Assembly (NCBI GenBank): GCA_003138855.1
Contig: PLHF01000153.1
Coordinates: 105,955 to 145,569, forward strand
Reading direction: 5' to 3'
Length of the DNA: 39,615 bases
Source of the DNA: Acidimicrobiaceae bacterium
GTDB lineage: Bacteria; Actinomycetota; Acidimicrobiia; Acidimicrobiales; RAAP-2
Below the pieces are notes generated by a model. That model saw only the letters and a list, made by a program, of their open reading frames with translations, did not search any database and was not told the DNA's origin. Of this stretch, positions 24,762 to 32,196 are shown piece by piece. The stretch's first letter is position 1; each line of letters begins with the position of its first letter. Both the position numbers and the translations under genes were made by a program.

Positions 24762-25658
24762 CTACCCGTGCGGCGGGGTGGTCCTGACGGGCACTAACAG
24801 GGACCGTTCGGCTCCGAGGTGCATCCACAGCCCGGCGCCGAGACCCAGCTCCTCGGGAGCACCCTCCACGAACCAGGTGGAACCGCTGCCGGCCAGGCGC
24901 GGCTCGACCCCGGCAGCCTCGGCGAGCGCCCGCTTCCACGGCGCGAGCCGGGGCTCGACGACGAGTGCCGCGTTCTCGAGGTCGTTGGCCCGCCCGGCCG
25001 GGCTCGGCCCACCGCTCGCCGCAGCCAGCCCGTCCCAGGCCCGGTAGACCGCACCGGTGTCCACGCCGAACGGCGGCAGCAGGAGGGTGAAGCGCCGGGC
25101 CTCGAAGGGAAGCGGCGTGAGCTCCTCACCGATGCCCCGCACCATCGCCCGCCCACCGGCCAGGCAGAAGGGGACGTCGGCACCCAGCCCGGCCGCCACG
25201 GCCAGATCGGAGCAGCCGGCCCAGCGCAGGATGGCCGCAGCGTCGGCCGACCCCCCGCCGAGGCCCGCGCCGGGAGGGATCCTCTTGGTCAGGTGTACGC
25301 GTGCGCTCCGTCCGACCGCATCCAGCGCCCGGACCACCAGATTGGCGGGGCCGGCGGAGAGCGCCGTCGACCGCCACGGGTCCCTCGAGATGGCACCGCC
25401 AGATCCGGAGCGCAGGCCGTCGCCGACCCTGCCGGGTCCTACCGACCCCATCCGGTCGAAGATGGTCAGCCCGTCCCCCGGTCCCACCACCAGGGTGTCC
25501 GCCAGGTCGAGCGTCACCATCTCGGACTCGAGCAGGTGGTAGCCGTCGGACCGGATACCGGTGACCCGCAGCGACAGCGTGAGCTTCGCCTGCGCCGTGA
25601 GCTCGACCGGGGTGCCCGGGCTGAGGTCGACGCCTTCTTCGGCTGTTCCGCCGGTCAT
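24762..25658 (-). CDS. ispE: 4-diphosphocytidyl-2-C-methyl-D-erythritol kinase
   Basis: This is the fourth step of the MEP isoprenoid pathway: it phosphorylates CDP-ME with ATP. The 298-residue GHMP kinase has AQAKLTLSLRVTGIRSDGYH (substrate region), the ATP-binding glycine motif PPGAGLGGGSADAAAIL, ADVPFCLAGGRAMVRGIGE, and a late glycine loop LAGSGSTWFV. A Gly/Arg/Ser-rich insertion of about 30 residues (GRVGDGLRSGSGGA) lies before the GHMP motif. In many IspE proteins the late motif is followed by Cys or a short helix; here it is shorter. ATG 25658 overlaps the rsmA stop (ATGA), so the two are coupled, the usual ksgA-ispE arrangement. It is the last gene of the minus-strand block. Confidence 0.94.
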   Translation of the reverse strand: MTGGTAEEGVDLSPGTPVELTAQAKLTLSLRVTGIRSDGYHLLESEMVTLDLADTLVVGPGDGLTIFDRMGSVGPGRVGDGLRSGSGGAISRDPWRSTALSAGPANLVVRALDAVGRSARVHLTKRIPPGAGLGGGSADAAAILRWAGCSDLAVAAGLGADVPFCLAGGRAMVRGIGEELTPLPFEARRFTLLLPPFGVDTGAVYRAWDGLAAASGGPSPAGRANDLENAALVVEPRLAPWKRALAEAAGVEPRLAGSGSTWFVEGAPEELGLGAGLWMHLGAERSLLVPVRTTPPHG

Positions 25659-26596
25659 CGGCCACCTTCACCAGGGCGCTCCCCCGGCGGTGCTGTCTCC
25701 CCCGGCGGTGCCATCTCCCCCGGCTGCCAGGCGGCCAGGCGCTCCCATTCGTCGAGGGCGAGCTCCTCGGCCCGCGCCGTGGGCCGGATGCCCACCGCCT
25801 CGAACGCCTCGGGGAGGACCAGGCCGTCGAGCGATCGGCGGAGCATCTTGCGCCGATGGGCGAACCCGCCCCGCACCACCGAGAACAAGCGGTCGTAGGC
25901 CGGCGAACCGGGGCCGTTCACGACACCGCCGTCCGCCCCACCTGCGCCGACACCCCCTCCCACGCCGGATGCCCCCGTCCGATCGGGGTTCCGGTCGAGC
26001 CGGACCAGCACCGACTCGACCCGCGGCCTCGGGATGAACACCTGCGCCGACACCCGCCCGACCACGGCGGCGGTCGCCCAGTAGGCGACCTTCACCGACA
26101 CCGCCCCGTAGGCCTCGTCCCCCGCCCGGGCCGCCAGCCGCTCCCCCACCTCGCGCTGGACCATCACCAGCAGGGAGGACACCTGGGGGGCCTCCTCCAG
26201 CACCTTGATGACCAGGGGAACGGCCACGTTGTAGGGCAGGTTGGCCACCAATGACCAGGTGGTGCCGGTGCCGAGCAGCCCGGACCAGTCGATGGTGAGC
26301 GCATCGGCCTCCACCACCCGGACCCCGAGGGGCTCGACCTGGGAGCGCAGCACCGGCAGCACGTGACGATCGATCTCCACCGCGGTGACCGAGGCGCCGG
26401 CCTCGACCAGGGCCAGGGTCAGGGAGCCGAGCCCGGCCCCGATCTCGACCACCCGGCCGCCTTCGGTGATCCCCGCCAGCCGCACGATGCGCCGGACCGT
26501 GTTGCCGTCGGCCACGAAGTTCTGGCCGAGCGCCCGGCTGGGCCGGAGGTCGTGGGCAAGGAGCAGCTCGTGAATCTCGGCTCGCCCGTGGGTCAC
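25655..26596 (-). CDS. rsmA: 16S rRNA (adenine1518/1519-N6)-dimethyltransferase
   Basis: RsmA/KsgA dimethylates two adenosines near the 3' end of 16S rRNA and acts as a late 30S assembly check. The motifs are complete: RALGQNFVADGNTV (SAM entry), VVEIGAGLGSLTLAL (motif I), AVEIDRHVLPVL, VEADALTIDW, catalytic LVANLPYNVAVPL (NLPY), QREVGERLAARAGDEAYGA and FIPRPRVESVLVRL. A Gly-rich insertion of about 25 residues (around 25915-25980) interrupts the region after VLVRLDRNP; it looks like flexible filler. I chose GTG 26596 (VTHGRAEIHELLLAHD); GTG 26623 adds nine residues not expected in the family. 51 nt downstream of the beta-barrel gene and coupled to ispE. Confidence 0.95.
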   Translation of the reverse strand: MTHGRAEIHELLLAHDLRPSRALGQNFVADGNTVRRIVRLAGITEGGRVVEIGAGLGSLTLALVEAGASVTAVEIDRHVLPVLRSQVEPLGVRVVEADALTIDWSGLLGTGTTWSLVANLPYNVAVPLVIKVLEEAPQVSSLLVMVQREVGERLAARAGDEAYGAVSVKVAYWATAAVVGRVSAQVFIPRPRVESVLVRLDRNPDRTGASGVGGGVGAGGADGGVVNGPGSPAYDRLFSVVRGGFAHRRKMLRRSLDGLVLPEAFEAVGIRPTARAEELALDEWERLAAWQPGEMAPPGETAPPGERPGEGGR

Positions 26597-26647
26597 GTGG
26601 TCAGTGTGCCACCTTCCTGCCACGGGGGAGGCGCTGCCGTCAGGCTG

Positions 26648-27286
26648 TCACCAGCTCAGCTGGGCATCGATCACGCCCTGGGACAGGGGCGCGATCTCGG
26701 CGAACGTGCTCGTGGCCAGATCGATGGACCGCTCCGTGTCGGCCTCACGATCGTCCACCACACAGGAGATCGACGCACCGTTGGCCGGGTTGGTCACCCG
26801 GACCACCGTGCCGAAGGGCAACCACGGGCTGGCGCAGGTTCCCGGCGCGTGGCCGTAGTAGGTGACCACGCCGGTGGTGTCGGTGCCCGCGGCCGCGGTG
26901 ACCGCCGGCCGGGTGGTCGTGGTCGTCGTAGGTGGCTCGGTGGTCGTCGTGGTCGTCGGCGGTGGCACCGTGGTCGGGACGGGCGCCGCCACCGTGGTGG
27001 GGACGGGGGCCGCGGTCGTCGACGTCGTCTGGGCGGTGGCCTGGCCCTGCGGGCCTCCGGACCCCGACGAGGACGTGTGCGCCTCGACCGCCGAGGTCAG
27101 CTTCCACGGGGTGGCGGTGCCGCTCGCACGGGCGACTGACCCGGAACCGGCCGCATGGCTGCCTGCGGTCGTCGACGCGGACGCAGCCGAACCGCTCTGG
27201 ATCAACAGGAGCGGCACGATCAGCACGGCTCCGCACAGGAGGAGCGCGACACCGGGCCGGCTCCCCTTCTTCAGTCTGGTCCTCAG
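26648..27286 (-). CDS. Secreted double-psi beta-barrel (RlpA-like) protein
   Basis: This is an exported protein of about 212 residues. From the CTG at 27286 it reads MRTRLKKGSRPGVALLLCG..., a clear signal peptide/anchor, with Ala-rich cleavage region ending SAASAS. Then come a Ser/Ala region, a Thr/Pro-rich spacer (TTTTTT-type runs, wall-spanning), and a C-terminal domain of about 75 residues (GVVTYYGHAPGTCASPWLPF... TNPANGASISCVVDDREADT... SIDLATSTFAEIAPLSQGVI), matching RlpA/expansin-like double-psi barrels; two Cys could pair. It lies between tatD and rsmA, where rpfB (actinobacteria) or yabE (Bacillus) normally stands, so a role in wall remodelling is likely. No ATG or GTG is in frame near the signal peptide; a TTG at 27400 would add 38 residues with atypical codons. 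Start uncertain. Confidence 0.75.
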   Translation of the reverse strand: MRTRLKKGSRPGVALLLCGAVLIVPLLLIQSGSAASASTTAGSHAAGSGSVARASGTATPWKLTSAVEAHTSSSGSGGPQGQATAQTTSTTAAPVPTTVAAPVPTTVPPPTTTTTTEPPTTTTTTRPAVTAAAGTDTTGVVTYYGHAPGTCASPWLPFGTVVRVTNPANGASISCVVDDREADTERSIDLATSTFAEIAPLSQGVIDAQLSW

Positions 27287-27471
27287 GACTCCACTCTCCT
27301 TATGGGACGAAGTCTGCTGGCCTCCAGGGCCGGCTCTTTTCGGAGCGGCCCACGGGCCAGGTCCGGCCCATAGGGGGACGGACGGGGTCGCCTCCTCCAA
27401 GTCGACCCGAATGCGCCCGACGCACGCACTACTTCGTCAAAGCAAAACGACCGCTTTGAAGAGCGGCCGCA
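27287..27471 (-). promoter_or_regulatory. Structured 5' leader of the beta-barrel gene (riboswitch-like candidate)
   Basis: Transcribed from the promoter at 27478-27506, the leader is about 185 nt. Near its 5' end GACGAAGT (27438-27431) pairs perfectly with ACTTCGTC (27313-27306), closing a domain of about 130 nt. Inside are GGGTCG/CGACCC (27389-27366 region) and GC-rich arms around 27320-27370. A separate GCCGCT/AGCGGT hairpin precedes it. The closing stem ends 5 nt before AGGAG and thus could mask or expose the ribosome binding site. It does not show the conserved c-di-AMP (ydaO) or c-di-GMP (GEMM) cores. Confidence 0.5.
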
Positions 27472-27477
27472 AGCACG

Positions 27478-27506
27478 AGGCTAGGGGGTTCGTGCCTGTC
27501 GGTCAA
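27478..27506 (-). promoter_or_regulatory. Sigma-70-type promoter of the beta-barrel gene with overlapping inverted repeat
   Basis: TTGACC (27506-27501), exactly 17 bp, TAGCCT (27483-27478): the best -35/-10 pair in the window. An inverted repeat GCACGA (27473-27478) / TCGTGC (27490-27495) straddles the -10 box and may be an operator or the first hairpin of the transcript. Confidence 0.65.
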
Positions 27507-27560
27507 ACGCGGCACCTGGCCTGGGGAAACGCCGGGCACCCCTTGTGAGCGGAATCACAT

Positions 27561-27763
27561 GGCGGAGGGCACCGGCCTCAGACGACGGACAGAGCCCGGG
27601 CGTTGCGCGTCGACGCCTCGGCCAACACCGGAGTCTCAATCACTTTGACCTGGGCAATTGCCGCACCGACCACCGGAACCCTCGATGGTTCATTGAGGGT
27701 TCCGCGATGGGGAACCGGGGTGAGGAACGAAGCGTCCGTCTCCACCAGCAGCCGCTCCAAGGG
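27561..27763. repeat. Tandem duplication, copy 1 (relic copy)
   Basis: A 203-bp unit directly adjacent to copy 2 at 27764. I count about 11 differences by eye (roughly 95% identity), clustered near the last codons of the tatD-like frame. Short GGCGGAGGGC-type homology marks the junctions. Confidence 0.85.
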
Positions 27764-27775
27764 GGCGGAGGGCAC
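27578..27775 (-). pseudogene. Relic of the tatD 3' end produced by tandem duplication
   Basis: An open frame of 65 codons reads LERLLVETDASFLTPVPHRG and continues to ...STRNARALSVV, a near copy of the last 60 or so residues of TatD next door (which has LLVETDAPFLTP and ends RALFAL). It has no catalytic barrel of its own and no sign of translation signals. It sits between the tatD stop and the promoter of the beta-barrel gene. It is best read as a duplication scar rather than a gene. Confidence 0.8.
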
Positions 27776-27966
27776 CGGCCTCAGAGGGCGAACAGAGCCC
27801 GGGCGTTGCGCGTCGACGCCTCGGCCAACACCGGAGTCTCAACTCTTTTGACCTGGGCAATTGCCGCACCGACCACCGGAACCCTCGATGGTTCGTTGAG
27901 GGTTCCGCGATGGGGAACCGGGGTGAGGAACGGAGCGTCCGTCTCCACCAGCAGCCGGTCCAGGGG
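27764..27966. repeat. Tandem duplication, copy 2 (inside the 3' end of tatD)
   Basis: The second 203-bp unit; it forms the functional last 62 or so codons of tatD. At its far edge the sequence GGCAGAGGGC again resembles the junction motif. Confidence 0.85.
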
Positions 27967-28650
27967 GCAGAGGGCGGCCGCCTCCCGCACCTGGTCGGCG
28001 TTCTTGAAGGTCACCACCCCGCTGAACGAGAGGAAGGTCCCGAGGTCGAGGCACCGGCGGGCCTCCTCCGGCCCCCCGGTGAAGCAGTGCACGACGGTGC
28101 GGTCGGGAACACCGGCAGCGGCCAGGATGTCGAGGGTGTCGTCCCACGCCTCGCGGGTGTGGATCACCAGGGCGAGCCGATGCCGGTTGGCCAGCTCGAT
28201 CTGCCGGGCGAACGCCTCCCGCTGGGTGGGACGCGGCGAGTGGTCGTAGTGGTAGTCGAGGCCGCACTCGCCGATGGCCACCACCACCCGCTGCCCGTCG
28301 CCGGCCGGCACCGTGCCCAGCTCCGCCCCCAGCAGTGCATCGAGCGAGTCCATCCCGTCGACCGCGTCGTGGGGATGGAGACCCACGGTGGCCCACAGCT
28401 CCACCCCTTCGGCCACCGCCACCGAGTCTGGGCGGCGCATGGCCCGCACCAGGTCGACCGCCTCGGCCGAAGATCCGGCACCGGTCCCCACGCAGACCAT
28501 CCCGGTCACGCCGGCCTCGGCCGCCCGGGCCACGGTCTCGGCCAGCCGGGTGGCGTGGGGGCCCGGGTCGTCTCCGTCGCCGGCCTCGGCGAACTCCTCT
28601 TGGAGGTGGCAGTGGGAGTCGAACCACTCGACGACGGCGTCGTGCGCCAC
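27781..28650 (-). CDS. tatD: TatD-family metal-dependent DNase
   Basis: TatD proteins are TIM-barrel metallo-hydrolases with 3'-5' exonuclease activity on DNA/RNA. The 289-residue protein has the metal ligands of the family: WFDSHCHLQ (two His), ATVGLHPHDA, VAIGECGLDYHYD (Glu), ALVIHTREAWDDTL (His), TVVHCFTGGPEEA (His) and LLVETDAPFLTPVPHRG (Asp). Start GTG 28650 lies 9 nt after the metG stop, so the pair is co-transcribed, as in most Gram-positives. Its 3' end lies within the second unit of the 203-bp duplication; a decayed copy lies just downstream. Confidence 0.95.
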   Translation of the reverse strand: MAHDAVVEWFDSHCHLQEEFAEAGDGDDPGPHATRLAETVARAAEAGVTGMVCVGTGAGSSAEAVDLVRAMRRPDSVAVAEGVELWATVGLHPHDAVDGMDSLDALLGAELGTVPAGDGQRVVVAIGECGLDYHYDHSPRPTQREAFARQIELANRHRLALVIHTREAWDDTLDILAAAGVPDRTVVHCFTGGPEEARRCLDLGTFLSFSGVVTFKNADQVREAAALCPLDRLLVETDAPFLTPVPHRGTLNEPSRVPVVGAAIAQVKRVETPVLAEASTRNARALFAL

Positions 28651-28659
28651 GGCCCGCCC

Positions 28660-30168
28660 CTAACCCCGGCGGCGGGGGAAGAGGGGCGCCCCCTTCTCCA
28701 CCGGCCGGCCTGCCTCATAGCCGCCCCAGCCGGCCGCTCCGGGGAGCCGCCGATCGGCGGGCGAGCCCTCGAGGCCGATCCGCCGCCAGATCTCCTGCGC
28801 GGTGGCCGGCATGGCCGGCACGATCAGGATCGACACGATGCGCAGCACCTCGAGGGCGCTCCCCAGCACTGCGTCCACGGCCGCACCCGGTTCGGCCTTC
28901 CACGGCTCGGCGATCTCCAGCTCGGCGTTGGTCTCCCGGATCAGCCTCCAGGTCACCTCCAGGGCCAGGTGGGGCTGGCCCGCGTTCCACGCCTCGGTTG
29001 CCTCGGCCAGCACGGTGGCGGCCACCCCGGCCAGGCGACTGGTCGGGTCCGGAGCCGGGCCGGTCCCCCCGCACTTCGAGCCGACCACGGTGGCCACACG
29101 CGACAACAGGTTGCCCAGGTTGTTGGCCAGGTCTGCGTTGTACCGGCCGGCGATGCCCTCCGCCGAGAACTCGCCGTCGCTGCCGAACGGGATGTCACGC
29201 AACAGGTGGTAGCGCACCGGGTCCACCCCGTACTCGGCGGACAGGTCGGCCGGCGAGATCTGGTTGACGCTCGAGTTGGACATCTTCTCGCCACCCAGCA
29301 GCAGCCACCCGTGCACCTGCACGTGGGCGGGGGGGTCGATGCCGGCGGCCATGCACATGGCCGGCCACCAGACGCAGTGGAACCGGATGATCTCCTTGCC
29401 GATCAGGTGGTGGACGGCCGGCCACCACGCCTCGAACCGCTCCTCGTCCCTGCCGTAGCCGATGGCCGTGAGGTAGTTGATCAGCGCGTCGTACCAGACG
29501 TAGAAGACGTGGCGCTCGTCCCAGGGGACCTGGACCCCCCAGTCGATCGACGTCCGGGTGATGGAGATGTCCCGGAGGCCCCCCTTGATGAAGCTGAGCG
29601 CCTCGTTGCGCTTCGACTCGGGGACCACCGCACCCGGATGGGACTCGTACCACTCGAGCAGCGGCTGCTCGAAGGCACTGAGCCGGAAGAAGTAGTTCTC
29701 CTCCTCGAGGTGCTCGACGGGTATGCGGTGGATCGGGCACCGGTCGCCGTCGACCAGCTCGTCCTCGGCGTAGTATTGCTCGCAGGGCACGCAGTAGAGG
29801 CCGCGGTAGGTGTCCTTGAAGATATGGCCGTTGTCGTTGATCCGGCCCAGGAAGTGCTGGACGGCATCGCGGTGCCTGGGCTCGGTGGTGCGGATGAAGT
29901 CGTCGTTGGCGATGTCGAGGTCGGCCCAGGCCTCGGCGAACCGGGGGGCCAGCTGGTCGGTCCACTCGAGGGGGGACAGCCCCTGCTCCTCGGCGGCACG
30001 TGCCACCTTCTGGCCGTGCTCGTCGGTGCCGGTCAGGAAGAACACCTCGTCGCCGATGAGCCGGTGCCACCGGGCCAGGGCATCGGCGTTGACCGTCGTG
30101 TAGGCGTGCCCCACGTGGGGCGCGTCCTTCACGTAGTAGATCGGCGTGGTGATGTAGTAGCGGGGCAC
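28660..30168 (-). CDS. metG: Methionyl-tRNA synthetase
   Basis: This is a class I synthetase charging tRNA-Met. The 502-residue protein begins VPRYYITTPIYYVKDAPHVGHAYT, which contains the HIGH-type motif (HVGH). One zinc knuckle follows (CVPCEQYY...RCPIH), then WYDALINYLTAIGY, LIGKEIIRFHCVWWPAMCMA and the signature GGEKMSNSSVN. The KMSKS motif is therefore KMSNS, with Asn in place of the second Lys. No C-terminal EMAP-like domain is present, as in many actinobacterial forms. GTG 30168 is chosen because homology starts there and TACGCT lies 8 nt upstream (leaderless); GTG 30192 is in frame upstream. Confidence 0.96.
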   Translation of the reverse strand: MPRYYITTPIYYVKDAPHVGHAYTTVNADALARWHRLIGDEVFFLTGTDEHGQKVARAAEEQGLSPLEWTDQLAPRFAEAWADLDIANDDFIRTTEPRHRDAVQHFLGRINDNGHIFKDTYRGLYCVPCEQYYAEDELVDGDRCPIHRIPVEHLEEENYFFRLSAFEQPLLEWYESHPGAVVPESKRNEALSFIKGGLRDISITRTSIDWGVQVPWDERHVFYVWYDALINYLTAIGYGRDEERFEAWWPAVHHLIGKEIIRFHCVWWPAMCMAAGIDPPAHVQVHGWLLLGGEKMSNSSVNQISPADLSAEYGVDPVRYHLLRDIPFGSDGEFSAEGIAGRYNADLANNLGNLLSRVATVVGSKCGGTGPAPDPTSRLAGVAATVLAEATEAWNAGQPHLALEVTWRLIRETNAELEIAEPWKAEPGAAVDAVLGSALEVLRIVSILIVPAMPATAQEIWRRIGLEGSPADRRLPGAAGWGGYEAGRPVEKGAPLFPRRRG

Positions 30169-30182
30169 TGCCCGGTAGCGTA
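30169..30182 (-). promoter_or_regulatory. Leaderless promoter -10 box of metG
   Basis: On the minus strand TACGCT (30182-30177) is followed by 8 nt and then GTG 30168; there is no Shine-Dalgarno between. Confidence 0.5.
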
Positions 30183-30283
30183 CCGATCCCACCGGGAGGG
30201 GCCGACCACCGGCGAGCGGCGGGACTCAGCGGCCGGCAGCGTCGGCCGGCCGCTCACCAGTTGGCCGCTCACCGGTCGGCTCC

Positions 30284-30826
30284 CTACCAGTTGGCGACGT
30301 GGCAGCCACCCCGGCCGGTGCGCTCGGTGAAGCGCTGGTGGTACTCCTCGGCCGGCCAGAAGGTGCTCGCCGGGGCCACCTCGGTGACGATCGGGCGCTC
30401 GAACCGGGCCTGGAACTCGTCCAGCGAGGACAGCGCCGCCTTGCCCTGTGCCTCGTTGCGGGTGAACACCGCCGAGCGGTACTGGGTCCCGCGGTCGGGG
30501 CCCTGGCGGTTGGGCGTGGTCGGATCATGATGCCGCCAGAACTCCTCGAGCAGCGTCTCGAACGAGACCCGGCCCGGGTCGAAGGTCACCAGCACCGCCT
30601 CGGCATGGCCGGTGCCGCCCGTGCAGACCTGCTCGTAGGTCGGATGGTCGACCTCGCCACCCTCGTACCCGGAGACGGCGTCGACCACACCGGGCACCTC
30701 CCGGAAGAACTCCTCCACGCCCCAGAAGCACCCGGCGGCGAACGCCGCCCGGTCCAGCCCCTCGGGCACGTCGTCGGGGGCGATCCCCGGTGCCTGCGTC
30801 CTGTCCATCTCACTGCGTCCGAACAT
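30284..30826 (-). CDS. msrA: Peptide-methionine (S)-S-oxide reductase MsrA
   Basis: MsrA repairs oxidised methionine in proteins. The 180-residue protein shows the catalytic motif [19 protein letters not shown] (Cys33), the glutamate-containing [48 protein letters not shown], and the C-terminal [12 protein letters not shown] late Cys in [10 protein letters not shown] near the end may be the resolving residue. ATG 30826 ([14 protein letters not shown]) follows GAGG with 7 nt spacing; an upstream GTG-type extension is not needed. It sits between rsmI and metG in the same direction, an insertion into the otherwise usual rsmI-metG order. It is probably expressed on its own or from rsmI read-through. 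Confidence 0.95.
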   Translation of the reverse strand: MFGRSEMDRTQAPGIAPDDVPEGLDRAAFAAGCFWGVEEFFREVPGVVDAVSGYEGGEVDHPTYEQVCTGGTGHAEAVLVTFDPGRVSFETLLEEFWRHHDPTTPNRQGPDRGTQYRSAVFTRNEAQGKAALSSLDEFQARFERPIVTEVAPASTFWPAEEYHQRFTERTGRGGCHVANW

Positions 30827-30899
30827 CACGCGTCCTCTCTCTGCTGCTCGCATCTGCCTCGGTCCCTCACCGGTTCTGTCACGGCAACGCCGTCCCGCG

Positions 30900-31817
30900 T
30901 TACGTCATTCCTTCCGGCGCGGGGTCCGGAACGTCGGTCGGGGCGCCGGGGACGGCCTGGAGGGCCAGGGCCACTGCGTAGACGCGCTTCCGCGGAACCC
31001 CGAAGCCGGCCGCGACGTCGTCGACCGCGCCGCGGGTCCGCTCCCCCGCCGCCAGGCGCTCGGCCAGGGCACCGGCGAGCACCTCGTCACCGACCGCCGG
31101 CTCCTCGGACGGCTCGGCCCCGTCGAGCACCAGCACGACCTCCCCACGCAGGGGACGGTCCTCCGCCCACGCCTCCCCCTCGGCGAGGGTGCCCCGCCAG
31201 ATCTCCTCGTGGAGCTTGGTGAGCTCACGGGCCACCGCCACCCTTCGCTCACCCCCGCACGCCTCGCCCAGGTCGCGCAAGGTCGAGCCGACCCGGCCGG
31301 GGGCCTCGAAGAGCACCGTCGTCCGCTGCTCGCGGGCCACCGACGCCACCCGCTCCCGTCGATCCTTGCCGGAGCGGGGCAGGAAGCCCTCGAAACAGAA
31401 CCGATCGGTGGGCATCCCGCTGGACACGAGGGCGGTGAGAACGGCAGAGGGCCCCGGCACCACCGAGACGGGCAGCCCCGCCTGCGCTGCCGCGGCCACC
31501 AGCCGGCTCCCGGGGTCGGAGATGCCGGGCATACCGGCGTCACTGACCACCGCTACGGTGCGCCCGTCGGCCACCGCCCGGAGCACCTCCCCGATCCGCT
31601 CGTCCTCGTTGTGCTCGTGCAGCGAGCGGAGCGACGCCCCGGTGATGCCCGCGTGGGTGAGCAGCTTGCGCGAGTGCCGGGTGTCCTCGCAGTAGACGAC
31701 CTCGGCGTCGCGCAGCACCTGGACCGCCCGTGGCGACAGGTCACCGAGGTTGCCGATGGGCGTCCCGACCAGCACCAGCGCCCCCCGGGCCGGCGGTCCG
31801 GACCGGCCGTCGGTCAT
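30900..31817 (-). CDS. rsmI: 16S rRNA (cytidine1402-2'-O)-methyltransferase
   Basis: RsmI methylates C1402 in the decoding centre using SAM; it belongs to the tetrapyrrole-methylase fold. The 305-residue protein has GALVLVGTPIGNLGDLSPRA, VVYCEDTRHSRKLLTHAGI, SLHEHNEDERI, VAVVSDAGMPGISDPGSRLV, VVPGPSAVLTALVSSGMPTD, FEGFLPRSGKDRRERV and ARELTKLHEEIWRGTL, all family signatures. ATG 31817 overlaps the stop of the upstream DUF192 gene (ATGA), so translation is coupled. rsmI-metG-tatD-...-rsmA-ispE is a known Gram-positive gene order. Confidence 0.96.
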   Translation of the reverse strand: MTDGRSGPPARGALVLVGTPIGNLGDLSPRAVQVLRDAEVVYCEDTRHSRKLLTHAGITGASLRSLHEHNEDERIGEVLRAVADGRTVAVVSDAGMPGISDPGSRLVAAAAQAGLPVSVVPGPSAVLTALVSSGMPTDRFCFEGFLPRSGKDRRERVASVAREQRTTVLFEAPGRVGSTLRDLGEACGGERRVAVARELTKLHEEIWRGTLAEGEAWAEDRPLRGEVVLVLDGAEPSEEPAVGDEVLAGALAERLAAGERTRGAVDDVAAGFGVPRKRVYAVALALQAVPGAPTDVPDPAPEGMT

Positions 31818-32143
31818 CCCCGGAGCTCCAGCTGGTCGCCGACCTTCAGTCCCCAGCGCTCGAAGGCACCCGCCTCCGCCTCGATCACCGAGCGGCCGCG
31901 CCGACGCGGGATGCCCACCCGCCACGGTCGCAGCCTGGCCACGCCGACGACCACCATCTCCTTGTCGCAGAAGGCCACGTCGATGGGGAATCGCATGCCC
32001 ATGGTGTGGACCGACCGGGTCCGGGGCAGCACCATCGCCCCCTCGTAGCCGGAGCGACCGAGCAGACCCTTCGACCGTCGGGCCAGGCCATCGGCCACTT
32101 CCGCCGTGGCCAGCACGTCCCCGTCCCTGAGGAGCCAGCTCAC
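31814..32143 (-). CDS. DUF192 family protein
   Basis: A 109-residue protein with the DUF192 pattern: LARRSKGLLGRSGYEGAMVL, then SVHTMGMRFPIDVAFCDKEM and later VIEAEAGAFERWGLKVGDQL. The family is widespread, often with a signal peptide, and its function is not firmly known; this copy lacks a signal peptide and should be cytoplasmic. GTG 32143 is the start used. Its stop overlaps the rsmI start, so it heads that operon, divergent from the tiny bL37-like gene 53 nt away. Confidence 0.87.
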   Translation of the reverse strand: MSWLLRDGDVLATAEVADGLARRSKGLLGRSGYEGAMVLPRTRSVHTMGMRFPIDVAFCDKEMVVVGVARLRPWRVGIPRRRGRSVIEAEAGAFERWGLKVGDQLELRG

Positions 32144-32181
32144 CGGTCAGCGCCCGTTGGCCGTTGACGAGCGGGAGCGAC

Positions 32182-32196
32182 TAGCATTTCCGAACT
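32182..32196 (+). promoter_or_regulatory. Leaderless promoter -10 box of the bL37-like gene
   Basis: TAGCAT (32182-32187) is followed by 9 nt and GTG 32197. Confidence 0.5.

Noticed and set aside
27287..27506. c-di-AMP (ydaO) or c-di-GMP (GEMM) riboswitch before the beta-barrel gene
   Set aside because: I looked for the conserved GGGGTGAATC, AGGTAGGG and GTCAGCTAACC blocks and for the GEMM core and did not find them; CTAGCCTCGT near 27480 is only a chance resemblance and is upstream of or at the transcription start.
27578..27775. 65-residue independent TatD-like gene
   Set aside because: It is a truncated duplicate lacking most of the barrel and having no start signals; better explained as a duplication relic.
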